From a virus: DNA of 21,700 nucleotides. The position numbers and the translations under genes are program-made. Below are positions 21,501 to 21,700 of this stretch, piece after piece. The stretch lies in the IMG/VR virus record IMGVR_UViG_3300041409_000063, positions 1 to 21,700 of that record; one strand, 5' to 3'. The notes below the pieces were generated by a model. The model searched no databases. It was not told the DNA's origin and was given only the letters and a program-made list of their open reading frames with translations. Every line of letters begins with the position of its first letter. Positions within the stretch are counted from its first letter, which is position 1.

Positions 21501-21683
21501 GCGTGAGACTTTTGCCGGAAATCGCCCGGAAAAGCAGGCCGTGAGACACATAAGTTACTGATTTCTTAAAGGTCATAGTGAATTTAACGTTAACGGCGCA
21601 AAGACGCCGCCGCTCCGGCCAAAACGCGCCCGCGGGCATGGACGCTGCAAAGCCTGTCTTGCACAACAACCAGGGGAATGCGC
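21501..21683 (+). other. AT-richer non-coding gap after the lysis genes
   Basis: I see no gene in these 183 bases. They contain the 8-bp direct repeat CGTGAGAC (21502-21509 and 21540-21547), the perfect palindrome TTAACGTTAA (21584-21593), and a CGGCG/CGCCG stem around CAAAGA just after it. The part from 21541 to 21595 is clearly richer in A and T than the rest of the window and could carry a promoter for the next gene, but no convincing -35/-10 pair stands out. The TTAACG echoes the 36-bp element but lacks the CAT block. Confidence 0.5.
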
Positions 21684-21700
21684 GTGAGCGAAAGCGGGAC
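21684..21700 (+). CDS. Possible start of a further gene (cut by window end)
   Basis: AGGGG (21672-21676) stands seven bases before a GTG at 21684, and the frame stays open to the end of the window (start M/V, then SESG). An in-frame ATG at 21678 lies too close to the AGGGG to use it well. Only five codons are visible, so nothing can be said of the product. Confidence 0.3.

Noticed and set aside
21510-21533. A hairpin TTTT-g-CCGG / CCGG-AAAA after the last lysis gene as a terminator.
   Set aside because: The stem is followed by A rather than T on the coding strand and the GC part is only four pairs with a bulge.
21469-21669. A 66-residue minus-strand frame at the right end.
   Set aside because: No ribosome binding site or recognisable pattern, and it overlaps the end of the supported gene at 21123; the gap looks non-coding.
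1-21700. tRNA genes, CRISPR arrays, insertion sequences and a replication origin.
   Set aside because: I looked for cloverleaf-like segments, regularly spaced repeats, transposase motifs and iterons and found none that hold up; the only multi-copy element is the 36-bp intergenic one.

Overview
The window is a block of late genes from a short-tailed (podovirus-type) phage or prophage. Every convincing gene is on the + strand. The DNA is GC-rich, with strongly G/C-biased third codon positions. Several products (a relative of the gene transfer agent spike base, a DUF1515-like protein) recall phages of Alphaproteobacteria, most likely a Rhizobiales host such as Bradyrhizobium or Rhodopseudomonas. 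That host guess is an inference from gene content and composition. The gene order follows the T7 plan: portal, scaffold, capsid, two tail-tube proteins, three ejection proteins, tail fibre/spike, lysis. No terminase, polymerase, integrase or repressor lies inside the window, so I cannot tell a virulent phage from an integrated prophage.

Layout. Bases 3-3421 hold the 3' part of the portal gene, a tiny membrane protein, a basic hypothetical protein, a probable scaffold, and three small accessory virion genes. The first of those three resembles the head-spike base protein of the Rhodobacter gene transfer agent, and the third has a C1q/TNF-like fold pattern. A 191-bp leader then precedes the major capsid gene (3613-4470) and a probable decoration protein (4532-5245), followed by a good factor-independent terminator (5260-5293). 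From 5309 to 16724 runs one tightly packed tail and DNA-ejection operon: gp11-like adaptor, gp12-like nozzle, and gp14-, gp15- and gp16-like ejection proteins, plus one more large polyvalent protein. A beta-helix tail spike (16785-19319), a small helical protein (19473-19688) and a lysis cassette follow. The cassette has an M15 peptidase with a C-terminal membrane anchor, overlapping spanin-like genes, and a coiled-coil membrane protein. The last 200 bases are an AT-richer non-coding stretch that may lead into another gene.

The most interesting signal is a 36-bp intergenic element present four times, always on the coding strand just before a gene or gene group: the capsid, the tail spike, the small helical protein and the endolysin. 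All four copies share a 19-bp core (SWWACWSASTTAACGCSGC) and a CAT triplet exactly 15 bases after TTAACG. It looks like a phage late promoter or operator, either for a phage-encoded RNA polymerase or an unusual host-sigma promoter. Other points of note are the putative head-spike module beside the capsid gene, a foreign-looking domain inserted into a polyvalent ejection protein next to a large inverted repeat, and the membrane-anchored endolysin.
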